From positions 45,701,092 through 45,765,091 of the forward strand of contig NC_084481.1 of assembly GCF_030035675.1 (NCBI RefSeq): a stretch of DNA of 64,000 bases, written 5' to 3'. Positions 36,326-48,400 of this stretch are shown one piece after another. The first letter of the stretch is position 1. Every line of letters begins with the position of its first letter. Source of the DNA: Rhineura floridana (lineage: Eukaryota; Chordata; Lepidosauria; Squamata; Rhineuridae). The notes below the pieces were generated by a model, which was given only the letters and a program-made list of their open reading frames with translations, was not told where the DNA came from and made no database searches. The position numbers were made by a program, and so were the translations under genes.

Positions 36326-37624
36326 GGGGAATGTAAGTTGGAAGGTTACTGTGCATAATACCCGGCCATTTTGCACATTCACCAGACCTCATGGAGAATG
36401 TGCACATTAACCTTCCATGAGGAGGCACTCTGATAGAAATTCTCCCCCGACACACACAAATATTAAGCTAAGGAAAAGATTAATAGCAGCATAGAGTCAG
36501 TCATCATGGGAATTACAAGGGAGGAAGATTTAACCAGCTGAGAAAGGATTAGTAGGGAAAAAGGGGCTGGGACAGCCAGAGTTCGGATTGCTGTGTTAAG
36601 AAATAGCACAGGCCATATGCATAGGGTGGTATTCAATGCTAGTCATACTCAGAGTAGACCCAATAAAGTTAATAGACATGGCTAACAAGTCCATACATTT
36701 CGATGGGTCTTCTCTGAGTAAGACTTACTTGAATACAGCTCATTGTCTCCAAACAGATGTCAGAGAATGTGAATCTTCTTCCAGTCAATATGAAAACATT
36801 TCTAACATGCCACAAACTTCCATTTGAAAACATGGATTGAAAAATGTTAGTGAAACTGAGAACATTTTATGCCAACCAGGGTTAAAGGTGGGAGCAGGTA
36901 ATTTGCCAGCAGTGTGCGGTGCTTCACACTCTCTCTCCCAGTCCTCTTTTCCCTGCTGGGTAACCCTTCTTCAACTGGTTTAATCTTCCCTTCCCTGAGA
37001 TACCCATGACAACCAACCCCATGCAGCTATAAAGCCTTATCCTTAGCTTAATAAGGGGATGGGGGAGAGCAATTTCCCTCAGAATTGTGGGAGGGGGAGG
37101 GAAGGTTTAAATATTTCCTCTCTATGCACCCCCCCCTTGTGCTGCTCAGCTGACTGGGGAACAGGTAAGAATGGTGAAAAGGTGGCTGGACTGCAGAAAA
37201 ATGTTAATCTTAATCTGAAGCCCCCCCCTTCCTGCTGCTCTGTGGAAATATGTTGTGGAACATGCAAGATTAGGCAGTGGTCCAGAAGCAACCGAAGAGG
37301 CATAGATTCCACATTTCTGAACAAGAAATAGAAAGACACAAGTCTTGGAGACTACGTATATCATCCAGAGAATGTACAAAATGCAATCAAGATATGCACA
37401 TTCCCCAAAGCCTGTTGCGGATTATGCATAATGGCCGGAGAATGTACCAAAATCAGGCAATATATGCATATTCTGTAAAGCCTGTTGGGGATTATGTACA
37501 CTTACTGGAAAATGTGCACAATTCCCTCTTCATGGAAGGTTAACATGTACATTCTCCATGAGGCCTGGTGAATGTGCACAATAGCCAGTTATTATGCACA
37601 TTAACTACTCAACTTACATTCCCC
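36326..37624. mobile_element. foldback DNA element, about 1.3 kb, unclassified
   Basis: The left end GGGGAATGTAAGTTG is mirrored by CAACTTACATTCCCC at the right end. Similarity continues about 85 bp inward (TTCACCAGACCTCATGGAGA against its complement near 37560). Further inward, AATATTAAGCTAAGG near 36462 pairs with CCTTAGCTTAATA near 37040, and GAAGATTTAACCAG with CTGGTTTAATCTTC near 36980. The right arm has an extra 37030-37535 stretch with tandem GGATTATG/GAGAATGT units. A palindromic squamate repeat sits in the middle (36620-36740). No transposase frame was seen. Confidence 0.7.
36620..36740. repeat. squamate palindromic repeat inside foldback element
   Basis: TACTCAGAGTAGACCCA pairs with TGGGTCTTCTCTGAGTA. 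It belongs to the family at 21110 but is diverged. Confidence 0.55.
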
Positions 37625-37974
37625 TTAACATACACATAACAAAAACACAATGCAGCAAGTTGATGCCAATTAAGACTCCTCTAACTGTATTTCAGTAGTG
37701 TACTGAACCTGGTGAAATGACACTGACTCTGTATATTCACCTCATTTATTACAAGATACATGCAGACAAGTATTAAATTGTAAAGTGTAACATGTGAAGC
37801 AACCCTTATTAAAAACTAAAATATAAATATGGAACATTTGATTATGCTTTAAAGATGTTTAGAACCACCCTGTGAAAGGTAGTAAATCCATCCCATATAA
37901 CATTTTTTTTAAAAAAAAACATTTTTTTAACAAAGGAAAATAATCTAACAGTAGAACAGCACAATGATACTCAC

Positions 37975-38081
37975 TCGTCGATACTCTGTTTGAAATCTGA
38001 ATACATTGGAGGGTGTCAGATAAAAACAAGTGAATGTTTCACAGTTTTGTTCCAGTATGAATGCAGGGCACTCTGTAATAG
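37975..38081 (-). other. PHOSPHO2: candidate untranslated exon of PHOSPHO2
   Basis: On the minus strand CTTGTCTCTCTCTGTGCAG precedes 38081, and CGACGA is followed by donor GTGAGTATC at 37974. Both sites are strong. The 107-bp exon lies between the shared promoter and the PHOSPHO2 coding exon, where human PHOSPHO2 has noncoding exons. No start in it continues in frame through a usable coding sequence that I could support. Confidence 0.5.
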
Positions 38082-38104
38082 CTGCACAGAGAGAGACAAG
38101 ACTA

Positions 38105-38310
38105 CTTACATTTTTATCCCATCCTTCCTCCAAGAAGCTCAAAGTGACACATAGGGTTATTCCCCTCACCATTTTATCCTCATAACAACCCTGTGAGGTA
38201 GGGTAGGCTTAGCGATAATAACTAGCCTATAACAACCCAGTGGGCTTTATGGGTGAGAGAGGATTTGAACTCAGGTCTCCCCAGTACAAGTCCAACAGTA
38301 AGAATGTCAG
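38105..38310 (-). mobile_element. tRNA-derived SINE, minus orientation
   Basis: CATTTTATCCTCATAACAAC, CCTGTGAGGTAGGGTAGGCT and GGATTTGAACTCAGGTCTCC are the reversed middle and B-box parts of the SINE type at 5405. It lies directly upstream of the candidate PHOSPHO2 exon. Confidence 0.7.
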
Positions 38311-38770
38311 TCCATGTTCTTTCCCTATTTAGAAAAATAACATAATGTAATGACAAAATTATTCTACTTAAATTGTATGACCAAGTGCCAGGGGCCAGAA
38401 GACCCTTGTAGATAATCAGAAGGGCTGCTTTTTACCTGGAACTTGGACTATGACAACACCTTGGGGAAGGGCTGAGAAGAGCAGACAGAGAAGAGCCTAA
38501 TAAGGTCAGGCAATAGAGCATATCTGTGTATATTTAAGCTGTCAATTAGCCAGTGAAGGCAGCTACTGCATTTTCAGCCCCAGCTGTGTAGCATTCTTAT
38601 TGTTTTTATTGATATTGAATAGAACCGTGAAGGCGTGTTTCATTAATACAAGAACAAATACATGAAGATCGCCTTCATCACAGCCATTTCACATTCTAAG
38701 TGGGTCTACAGCACTACAAGAGAAAAGTCATTCGTCTCGAATGTGTGAACGCTCACCGGCTCGCTAAGGG

Positions 38771-38893
38771 GCAGTAGTGGGGGACTTGTAGACCTCCAGA
38801 TGTTGCTGGACTCCAACTGCCATCAGCCCCAGGCAGCATGGTCAATGGTCAGGGATGGTGGGAACTGTAGTCCAGCAACAACTGGCGAGAGCC
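38771..38893. mobile_element. hAT-like hairpin repeat
   Basis: GGACCTCCAGATG-like left arm with TGCTGGACTCCAACTGCCAT pairs with GGGAACTGTAGTCCAGCAAC. It has the structure of the element at 510. Confidence 0.6.
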
Positions 38894-39185
38894 ATAGATT
38901 ACAATTAAACGGACTAGGCAGGCAGTAGAAGCCCGGGCCCGACAGTTCCCTGCTAATACCAGCAGAGCCTTTTATCTAAGACGTGGGCCAACCCCGAGAA
39001 CTCGGCAGCTGTGTCAATGACTCGCAGGTTCCCCCCTCTCTGAATATGGCTATCCCTCCCTGCCCGCCTGCGTGGAGTGGATGGTTGGTCAAGAACCTCG
39101 CGGGCCAGAGCCCTAGAGCGCGCGGGACTGCGACAGGAGGGGCTGCCGCGCGGGGGGTGAGCGGGGGGGGGAGGGAAGACGGAAT

Positions 39186-39193
39186 TCTCGCGA
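39186..39193. promoter_or_regulatory. TCTCGCGA element
   Basis: TCTCGCGA matches the core known from CpG-island promoters and bound by BANP. A related CTCTCGCGCC lies at about 39256. Confidence 0.5.
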
Positions 39194-39233
39194 CCACCCG
39201 GCCGTACTGACCTGCAACGTCTTCTTCAAGCCG

Positions 39234-39243
39234 GGTCACGTGA
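39234..39243. promoter_or_regulatory. E-box, USF/TFE type
   Basis: GGTCACGTGA contains the CACGTG core with flanks favoured by USF and MiT/TFE factors. Confidence 0.5.
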
Positions 39244-39322
39244 ACGCCCAAACAACTCTCGCGCCGTCCCGGCCTCAGAGCGTCGCGTGACTTCCCCCCT
39301 CCAGCGCCACTGTTCCCCGGCA

Positions 39323-39336
39323 GTTGCCTAGCAACC
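39323..39336. promoter_or_regulatory. X-box for RFX factors
   Basis: GTTGCCTAGCAACC is a full palindromic X-box. RFX factors drive many cilia genes through such sites close to the start. It is 91 bp upstream of the CFAP210 ATG, which fits a ciliary gene. Confidence 0.75.
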
Positions 39337-39426
39337 ACTGTACACTCGCGACGCTCGGCACTGAGCTGCCTTGTGCTGGGAGCGGCACGCGGTTCGCCTC
39401 CAGCCCGCTCCTCGCCGCTTCCCGCC

Positions 39427-39493
39427 ATGGGGGCCGTGGTCCGTCCTGTCGTGCGATTCGGGAGGCGCAAAGGGCAGGATCGAGAGCCTACCC
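39427..39493 (+). CDS. CFAP210: CFAP210 coding exon 1
   Basis: CCGCCATGG gives a strong start context. It encodes MGAVVRPVVRFGRRKGQDRE and two more codons, then one base of the next codon before donor GTGAGT (phase 1). It lies inside the CpG island. Confidence 0.9.
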
Positions 39494-42400
39494 GTGAGTG
39501 TGTGTCGCGGGGGAGGGCGTGGAGGAACGAGCTGGTGGTGGTGGGGACTGGAGAGATGTTCCTGGGTATGGATGTGTATCAGGTACGTGGGTACTGACTG
39601 GAGGGCAATATAGGAAAATGTACCCACTGCATTTTGTAAGGCGCCCATCCCTTCCCCCCCCCGTGCGATGAGGATTGGAGGGGAGGTGGTTGGAGAGGAC
39701 GCAACCATTTAAACGTATGCTTCTGTGGCAGCTGCAGTTGACGCGGACCATCACTACCTGTTGCCCTGGGTGGTGCCAGAGGGAATCCCTGTGGCATAAG
39801 CTTTCATGGACCGGAATCTACTTTGTCAGATACACTACGTGTCATTCTGTATCGCAGGCCTGGGGTGGGGTTTGTAAATGGGAGAGCTAAATAGCTATGA
39901 AATGCAATGTGATATTTCCATGCAAGTCTCCGGTGTGCAAAAGGTAAGCATAGCGACCATTCATAAGAGCAGTAATTGCGATAATGCAATCTTTGTAGGT
40001 TTGCTGTGTTAATATTAAAGCTGTAGCGAACAGGGAAACCATGCTTCTGTCTCACCTGGGTGCTGCTACTCACTCCTATTGGGCCCCTTCCCATCTTCAG
40101 AGGAACTTTATTGGTGTGTGAGACACTTATATTTTAAGATTTTGCCTTGCATCCCCAATACGTCCCCCCCGCAGTTTATTTTGTGAGTCTTTTAAGAAGT
40201 GAGAGCTGAGAAAGTCTTGAACATACTTCTTCAAGGATGCGCACACAGACTCACATATGGGCGGCACTGCCTGGGGGAAGGGGAAGAGAATCAACCAGAC
40301 AGGGCAGTGCCCACAGTATCCTCTCAAAGCACCAAATATACCTATGGGCCCAGAAAGCTTGGCAACCCCTATGCATACTCATTTATCTGGGTGTAAATCC
40401 ATTTAACTCAGAGGGGCTTACATCTGAGAAGACATGCATATTGTCAGGTTGTGACCCTATGAACATTTACATAAGAATAATGTCACTGAAATCAGAAGAC
40501 ATTTCCTCTAACTAAACATGTTGAGGACTGCAGTGTAAAACTATACATGATATAATTTAGACAGGGTTGATCTCATTCTCAATCTGGTATTAAAGCCATG
40601 ATTTTCAGTCCAGGAGGTGGAAGAGTTGTAAACAGAGTTTAAAAAAACATTTATTTTTATATCTAGCAAATGAAGATGATGTTCTGGAGGGAATATTTCT
40701 TCCAGTGGGAGTAGATCTTCGCCAAATAACTATACTGTCCAAAAAAGAATGGGAGAGGATTCAGGACAGACTCACTGCCCCAGCTAGAGAAGTAGCCCGG
40801 ATTCAGGCTGAAAGGAAAGCGCGGAAAGATCTGCACTTGAAGTCTCAAGCACTTGTGAAAAACTGGAGCAACACTATTGCAGTAAGAGAAATGTGTACAT
40901 TTCAGTGCCTGTGGGTTACTTATCAAACATCTGAATGTCTTTATAACTCTTCTCTTACTCCTGGATTTGTCAGTCAAAAGAGTTTGAGTATACAGTAGGG
41001 CCCCACTCATACGGCGGGTTACGTTCTGGACCCCCGCTGTAAAGCGGAACCCATTGAATAGAATGGCACACGATACCCAAAACCGCCGTAAAAATGGAAC
41101 AAGTGCCGTATGAGTGGGGCTTTAGTCTAATTGCATCTAACTGAGACCGCTGTAAAGCGAATCGCTGTAAAGCGGGGCCCTACTGTAATCGGAATCTACA
41201 TTTTTATTATCAGAGATTATATAGTGGCTAGGAGTGTGAGTTGGGAAGTCCCAGGTTCAGATCTTATCTCAACCACGAATTTGTGAGGTAACCTCCTCCT
41301 TTTGCAACGGAGAAATAATAATACTGATTTACTGTCCAGGCATATTGTATTGTTGTCTGTGGAGTAGTGTGTAAAGTATATTCTCCACTCTTCAGCCAGA
41401 AAAGCTCCCAGTGGCAGAGCAATTTAGAAGTTCATAAAAAATAACAGCCCCTATGCCCTCAGGCTTACAAACTACCATCCTGTCCTGAGGAGAGCAGAGG
41501 AGAAACAGAAACAATGTGGGAGCTGCCATTTTAATTACTCTAATCTTTTTAGCTTTTTAATCTTGTATACTAGCTTTTATTTTTTATTTTCTGTTTAATT
41601 GTATTTTGTTTTTCTTTATGTCATATATGTTTTGTGATTTTATTATTACAATGTATGTATTTTATCCTATGCTGTTTACCGCCCTGACAGCTACTTGCTA
41701 TGGGCGGTATATAAATATAACCAAATAAATAAATAAATAAATTATAGAGCTCCCAATGGGGAGGGGTCCTCCCTGCCCTCAACTGCCACCACAGGGGCTT
41801 CTGAAGAACCATGGTGCCCTGAGGGGATCAGACTGGAAAGAGAAACATCTTAGGAATGGCCATCTCTGCTGAAAGACCAGCTCCATCAGGCACCTCCTCC
41901 CCCTGTACTGTTTCTAGGACAGCTGGTCATTATAAGAGCTACAGTTAAAGAATTGGAATCTGATTATACTTTCTTCCTCTTCCCCCCTTGCCCCTTGTGT
42001 GTCATGTCTTTTAGATTGTAAATCTGCGGGCAGGGACTGTCTTCTATTAATTGATTGTACGTAAGCCACTCTGCAAGCCTTTTTGGCTGAAGAGCAGGGT
42101 ACAAAGACAATAAATAAATAAATAGACAGGCATGACACTTTTTAAAGTGTTTTTAGTGCTTTTGTTTGCCATCCTGGGCTCTTGCTGGGAGGAAGGGCGG
42201 GATATACATTAAATAATAAATAAATAAATAAACAGGAAAAGGGGAGGAACAAGAAAACAAGCAAACTCAGGCACCATATTCTCAATGTTACAAAGGCCTT
42301 ATAATGATCTTTTTGGATGGAAATGGACTGCTCATTGTTAAGGCTTTGGTGTCCTCCTTAGAAACAGCCAGCCAACCTAACCTTCCTGGAAGTGACTGTA

Positions 42401-45400
42401 ATGAAGCCAGAAATTGTTGACCTTACAGGGTGGGGCCTCCATGTTCTGGCACCTAGCTGGAATCTGCCATCTTATTTATTTATTTATTTAATCCATTTAT
42501 ATACCGCTAATATTTAATAAATAAAACTCTAAGCGGTATACAAGAAGTCCAAACATCTTAAAACAACAACTGCAAAAAACAAAATATAGTTAACTGAACA
42601 AAACATCCTCTTTAGTATCAATGTAATATAAACATTGCATATAAAATTAAGTACAAGAAATACAAGAAAAAAACGTAATAGACATGATAGACTAAACAGA
42701 ATATTCCCTATGTTTCAAGGGAGAACAAACATGTTAAAACAAGCTTATTTTATAACATAATAAATTAAACAAATCAGATTTCTTCATCACAATATAATAA
42801 TAATAATAAAAATCAATTAAAACAGCCGGCCCCCATTATATCAGAATTTTGTCTTACTACCATTGGGAAAAGAAAAAAAAATCATTTAATTTACTCAAAC
42901 ACACCCTTACAAAATCAGCACATTCATATTTAAACATATTAACATTCTAAACCAACACACTCACACTTGCCTCAAATCACACTCTACAAGCACTCACATA
43001 ATTCAACCACACATCCTAAAAACAGCATACTCACAAGTACACCCATGACAACCACTCAATTCTACATACAGCCAAATAATGCACACATGTATTCTAAGTA
43101 CAACATTCATACCAAACTCTCATACCAAACATTCCCCCTTGTCTCTCACACAAGGGGGCAGAAACTATGCACCCCAGGCTCTCACCCTGAGGTATAGAAA
43201 CCACTTTTTCCAACATAGTAGACAATGACACTTCCTCATCTCTCAACTGAGGAACAAAAACTATTCAAATCTCAAATATTCACCCTAAAGAAGGACAGGC
43301 TTTTGATCACAACAGCTCGTTTGCTTGCCTTCTCTCTCCACCACTTGCAGCTACATTTTTCTTGGCTGGCGATGGATTCCAGACCCCAAGACGACTCCAA
43401 GTGCGACGCCCAGGCGCATGCTGAGGTGCTGCCTCAGGCAGCCCCTCCTCTTTATATAGAAGAAATATAGCAGAAGAAAATATGGCAGAGTTGTGGGCAA
43501 ATGGCAACAGCTACAGCAGCACACAGAGTCCTTCCAAACATACCCCCCCTTCTTGTCATTCTTGTCATGGCAGGTAGGTTCATGGGGTCCCAGTTGATAC
43601 TGTCATCCCAGTTTGGATGGTAGTGTTGCTGTTTCTCATAGGGCAAGCATCTGTGAAGGAAAAGGGAGCCCAGTCCAGCTGATGAGAGCAGCGGTGAGTG
43701 AAGATGACCGTTCCTCACTTTCTGCTGCACCTTCCACTGCATATTAGAAATAGTAGTGTCGTTAAGACACTAATTCTAATGCAACAACATCCTGATCCTC
43801 AATATTGGCATCATATCTGCAACACTGGTGCCTTGTTTAGTGTCATAATACTTAACCTGTGTGTACCAGTGCAGCAAATCATATATATAAAAATAAAACG
43901 TTCCATGCTTATAGGTAGTACAGTTAGCTTTCTGCACACTTCAATTTATCACATATTTCTAAGGCTACATGCATTTCCATTTAAATCTTGTTAGGTTCAG
44001 GCCCAACCATTATTGTCTGTATTGTTCCAAAAGGGTTAGGGCCTATATATATAGTTTATAAATTAATAACTATTTATTTACCACGGTTGTCTAAATGTCT
44101 TAGTAGACTATTACGATGAATAGTACAAGGAAGTTAGTGGAAAGGAAGGGTATATACTGTCACAGGCTGCACACTTGCTTGGGAGTAAGCCCCATTTATT
44201 TACTTACTTGGTATACTTTATTGCTTCCTTCATTTCAGGATGGGTAACAATTCAGTTGAAGTCTAAGCAATCCAGAAAACAGCAGATGAAAACATAACAA
44301 AAAATAAACTGTATGATCAATAATAAAAATATCTTCTGGAGCCAACCTAATTCTTTACAGCAACAGAAACCAATGCTAGCACCTGGAAAGGCCTTGCCAA
44401 ATACATGGCTGAAGCAAGTGATGCTGAAATGTCAACAGAATCTGTGCCAGGTGCATTTCCGGGTGGACAGCATTCCATAACTGGAGCACCACCACAGGTG
44501 GCCCTCTCTTGTATCATCACCTGAATTATCCTCTCCAGTGGTGGGACAATGCAAAGGGCCTTTCCCTCAGATCTAAAAGATCGGGCAGGCTGATACAGAG
44601 AGAGGGACTCCTTCAGGTATTTTGAGTCCCAGTGGGATTTGCTTCTGAGTAATCATAGAACTGTGTTATGACAGTGTAGTTGTAGACATTTCCTACAGTG
44701 GAATCTATTTCAAGTGTAAGGGGTGGCATGAAAAATGAGGAATGAACAAATTATTTTTTTATCTGTCATACACAGGACAGGTATCTCAACTGTCAGCCTA
44801 AATTTCCTGCTGTAAGCTATACCATATTGCTTTGGAGTTTAATTGAATTTAGCCTTTGGAATTGACGGCAAAATTCCCACTGAATGTAATCCAAGGTTAT
44901 TGTCAGTGGAGAATCCAAGCGATCCTGGTGTAATTCACCTTTGAGATAGAAGCACTTCAGTGGAACTCAAATGGAAGTTTATCCTGATTTTCTGAATGTT
45001 GTATAACTGCATAGCTTTTTAAAGGTGTCTGTTTTGCTTCTAATAATACTTTTAATAAGGAGGATACATTTCATTGCAGGGTATGTCACAAGGAAAACTG
45101 GAAGCCAAAAAAGTGCGCCAGCAGAGGGATGAGGAAGAAAGAAGAAAGATTGACCTGGAAGAAGCAAAGTACCAAGCACAGAAGCGAAAAGAGGCCATTG
45201 AGCAAGCCAAACTCTATCAGTATTATCAGAATGAGAGAGTGAAAGGATTCCATGTAATGTAGATTTATCATCATCATTATCATCATTTGTTCACTTTAAT
45301 TTGGGAGGAGATGTTCAAGCATAGAATCTCTATTAAATGGGGGAAATAGCCATGATAAAAATGATGGTACTGCCAAAACTCTTATTTTTATTTCAGAACT

Positions 45401-48400
45401 TACCTGTGGAAGTCAATTTTAAAATTACTGAAACTTGGCAAAAAACTGTTAAGCTTGGTTCAGGATATGAAAAAGTTGAGTGTAGCTAGGAAACATTGTC
45501 ATACAATAAGACAAATGGGAGGGGAGGAGAAAGCTTTCCCACCAATAAAAAATGACTATCGGACAGCCCTCTTTGCAAATTCGAAAACCTGGTTTCATTC
45601 AGACAGATCATTAATAATGGAAGAGGATAATATCTCAAAAACGCCCTTTGGTATTGTACTCAACCTGACAAAGAAGAAATTAAATAAAATCCTTGTACTA
45701 AGACCTTGTTTAGTCTTTGGAGTAAATGTAAAAGGATATTAACTCCTGGTTTATCTCCTTTAATGGCTATATATTATAATGAGGAAATGAATAATAAGGA
45801 AATGAATGAAGAAGGTCTAGTTGGTAATCTTTCTTTATGGAAGGTGTATGGATTAATAGACTTAAGAACACTATTTAAAGATGGCATTTTCAAATCAACT
45901 TACCAGCAGCTCAGAAATACCACTCAAGTCCTTATTACAAAGTATGGCCCTCTCAGGTAGACAACAGAATTTGAGACCTTAATGCTGGAGGCCAACTCAC
46001 AAAAGCTATTAAGCAAACTATTCGGGATCATCCTGAACAAAAACATACCCGTGAATGGGGAAAGGCTAAATGGAAATTCTAGTTATGAGATCCCCTTAGA
46101 AAAATGCGAATGGATATGGCAAAGTGTCCGTCCCCCTTCAAACAATTAGTGTCAATATCAAATACAGTTTCTATAAACTTATATCTTGATGTTACTTGTC
46201 ACTGTTAAGATTGAGCCATATATATGGCAAGCAATTTATACTGTAAATGATAAATGTGGATATTTATATTTTTTCAGACTTGTCCCAAAATAAAGATTTT
46301 TTTGATTGAAGTAATAAGATAAATTGAAGTTATGACAGGGTATACACTTCCAATGAATCCACTGGTAATTTTTAACAGATTATTAAGAAATGCGTATACA
46401 TTTATTGATTACTGCACATATAACTATTAGTTCTAAGCGGAAAAAAGTAAGAACTCCAACATTAGAGGACTGGAGAATCAAACTTTGGCAGACAAAATGT
46501 GATAAAATTAACGAACTTGGTCAGAATTAGAAAAGAAAGACAACCACCTCATTGCTTGACAAGATATTGAGTTTATTTATAATGTATTGGAATAACTAAG
46601 TACAAGAATGTGAACCCACACACGTTGTCAGGTATAATGCAACTTAACTTTCAAAGTTAGGTTGTTGTTATTTCTTCTCTCTCTTAATGCATAAGAAATT
46701 ATCCAGCACTATTGTTAAAGGGATTACCCCCTTCTTAATATTATTGATTATTGTTTTTTGTTTTAAAATATTGTTTATTGCATAAACAAAATAAAGAAAT
46801 GGGCCCTATTAAACATTCCAATTTTCTTTTGCAGAGAGCCCTCTTACTTACTGAAGTCTTAAAAGAAAGAGATGCCCAGATTGAATTTAAAAAGATAAAA
46901 GAAAACCTGTACCGCAGCAAAGATGAAGAAATAGAATGTGAACGTCAAAAAGCGATACTAAGAGAGCAGGAAAAGGCTAGAGAACACCATATGAAGAGAA
47001 TGCAACTTAGCAAGGAGCAAATGGAACAGTAAATATAATTAGGATAGCTCTTTTGAAAATCCAGTCGATAAAATTAACTTGCCGTTTGTTGGGTAAATGC
47101 ATTTCCCCCATAAATCAACAGTATAGACATTGATCTCTTTTATGTATTTATTTCTTTATTAAATTGAATTCCTTCCAAAAGGAGCCCAGGGTAGCAAACA
47201 ACAAGCATTTGTGTGGGGGATTAAAACCTTGCCTGCTCACTATTGTTCTTGCAATAGCGTTGAGGAAAGGGCCTTAGCTCAGTGGGAGAGCATCTGCTTT
47301 GCATGCAGAAGGTCCCAGGTTCAGTCCCCAGCATCTCCAGGTAGGGAAAGGAGAGACCCCTGTCTGAAATCCTGGAGAGCCCTTGCCAGTCAGTGTAGAC
47401 AATATTGAGCTAGGTTGACCAGTAGTCTGACTCAAATAAGACAGCTTCCTATGTTCTTAAAGAAAGAACGGTCTTGTCATTGTGGTGCTTTCTTTTGACG
47501 ACTACAGCTATGTTAGTGCCAAGACTATTAAATAAGGAGATCATTGGACCACATTCTAAATGAGCAGCTGTAGGGAGCTCTCTTGCTGCCAGAAGAAGGT
47601 CTGCTCCAGCAAGTGCTGTTTGCCCTAGGGTTGCAGAAGTGAGGGAAGGCCTCTTTCACTAGCCAAAAGAACAAAGACCAGAACTGGGAGGCTGCATCTT
47701 CACTCCCAGGAAGAATATAAGTGGTGCAGCTGCAGGGAGCCTTCTCTCCCCCCCCCCCATGAAAGAACACTCTGCTCCAACTGTCAAATGCCCTAGGACT
47801 GTAGAAGGAAGGGGAGGGGTACCCTGGCCTCTGCTATCACAAGGGCATTGGTACGATTTTACATTTTGTTTTACTATTTTTACTGTTTTAATGTGTCGTA
47901 AGTCATCTTGGAAATAATTTGCTTGAAAGGTGAGGGTACCCACTTAGAAATAAATTCATTCTGCTGTATTTACAAAGCAACCGTGGTCTGTACCAGTCTA
48001 CTTGGGCAATGACTTGGTATATTTATACGGATAACCTTCCCCATCTTTAGTTCCAGAAGTTCTGTTAACTGTAGAGAAACTTTAGATGTGGCTCATTTAC
48101 CACATGGTTGCCCCCTTCTATGTGTTTTAGGATAAAAGAGCACGAATGTTTAGCAGAACTGAGCAGGCTGGAAGACAAAAGGGAAAGGAAAGAGATACAG
48201 GCACAGGTCAGGCTACATCAATTGGAAATGCAGGAAAAAGAGCTAGAGGAGCGAGAAGAGAAACTGAAGCGCAGGCAGGCACATCAGGTATGTCTTGGAA
48301 GCCAGGAGCCAAATGTATGAAACACATTCCTGGTGCCATCCTTGGCAGTCTTGCAGCACCAGGCGGAGACCTTTCTGTTCATCCAGACCTTTGGTTAATG

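Larger units (their letters stand above)
38930..39500. promoter_or_regulatory. shared bidirectional CpG promoter of PHOSPHO2 and CFAP210
   Basis: The interval is CpG rich and separates the divergent genes. On the minus strand, GTTGCAG at 39218-39212 is followed by donor GTCAGT, a good end for a PHOSPHO2 first exon. CFAP210 starts translation at 39427 on the other strand. No TATA box is evident. Named sites within it are TCTCGCGA (39186-39193), GGTCACGTGA (39234-39243) and an X-box (39323-39336). Confidence 0.8.

Noticed and set aside
38976-39470. 164-codon minus-strand frame
   Set aside because: It covers the shared CpG promoter and runs antisense over CFAP210 exon 1; its residues (Arg, Gly, Ala, Pro) reflect base composition.
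42967-43197. 76-codon frame rich in Thr, His and Asn
   Set aside because: It follows from the A/C-rich strand skew, not from coding selection.
47262-47340. Functional tRNA gene
   Set aside because: The A and B boxes are present, but the sequence continues into a SINE body and does not form a full cloverleaf.
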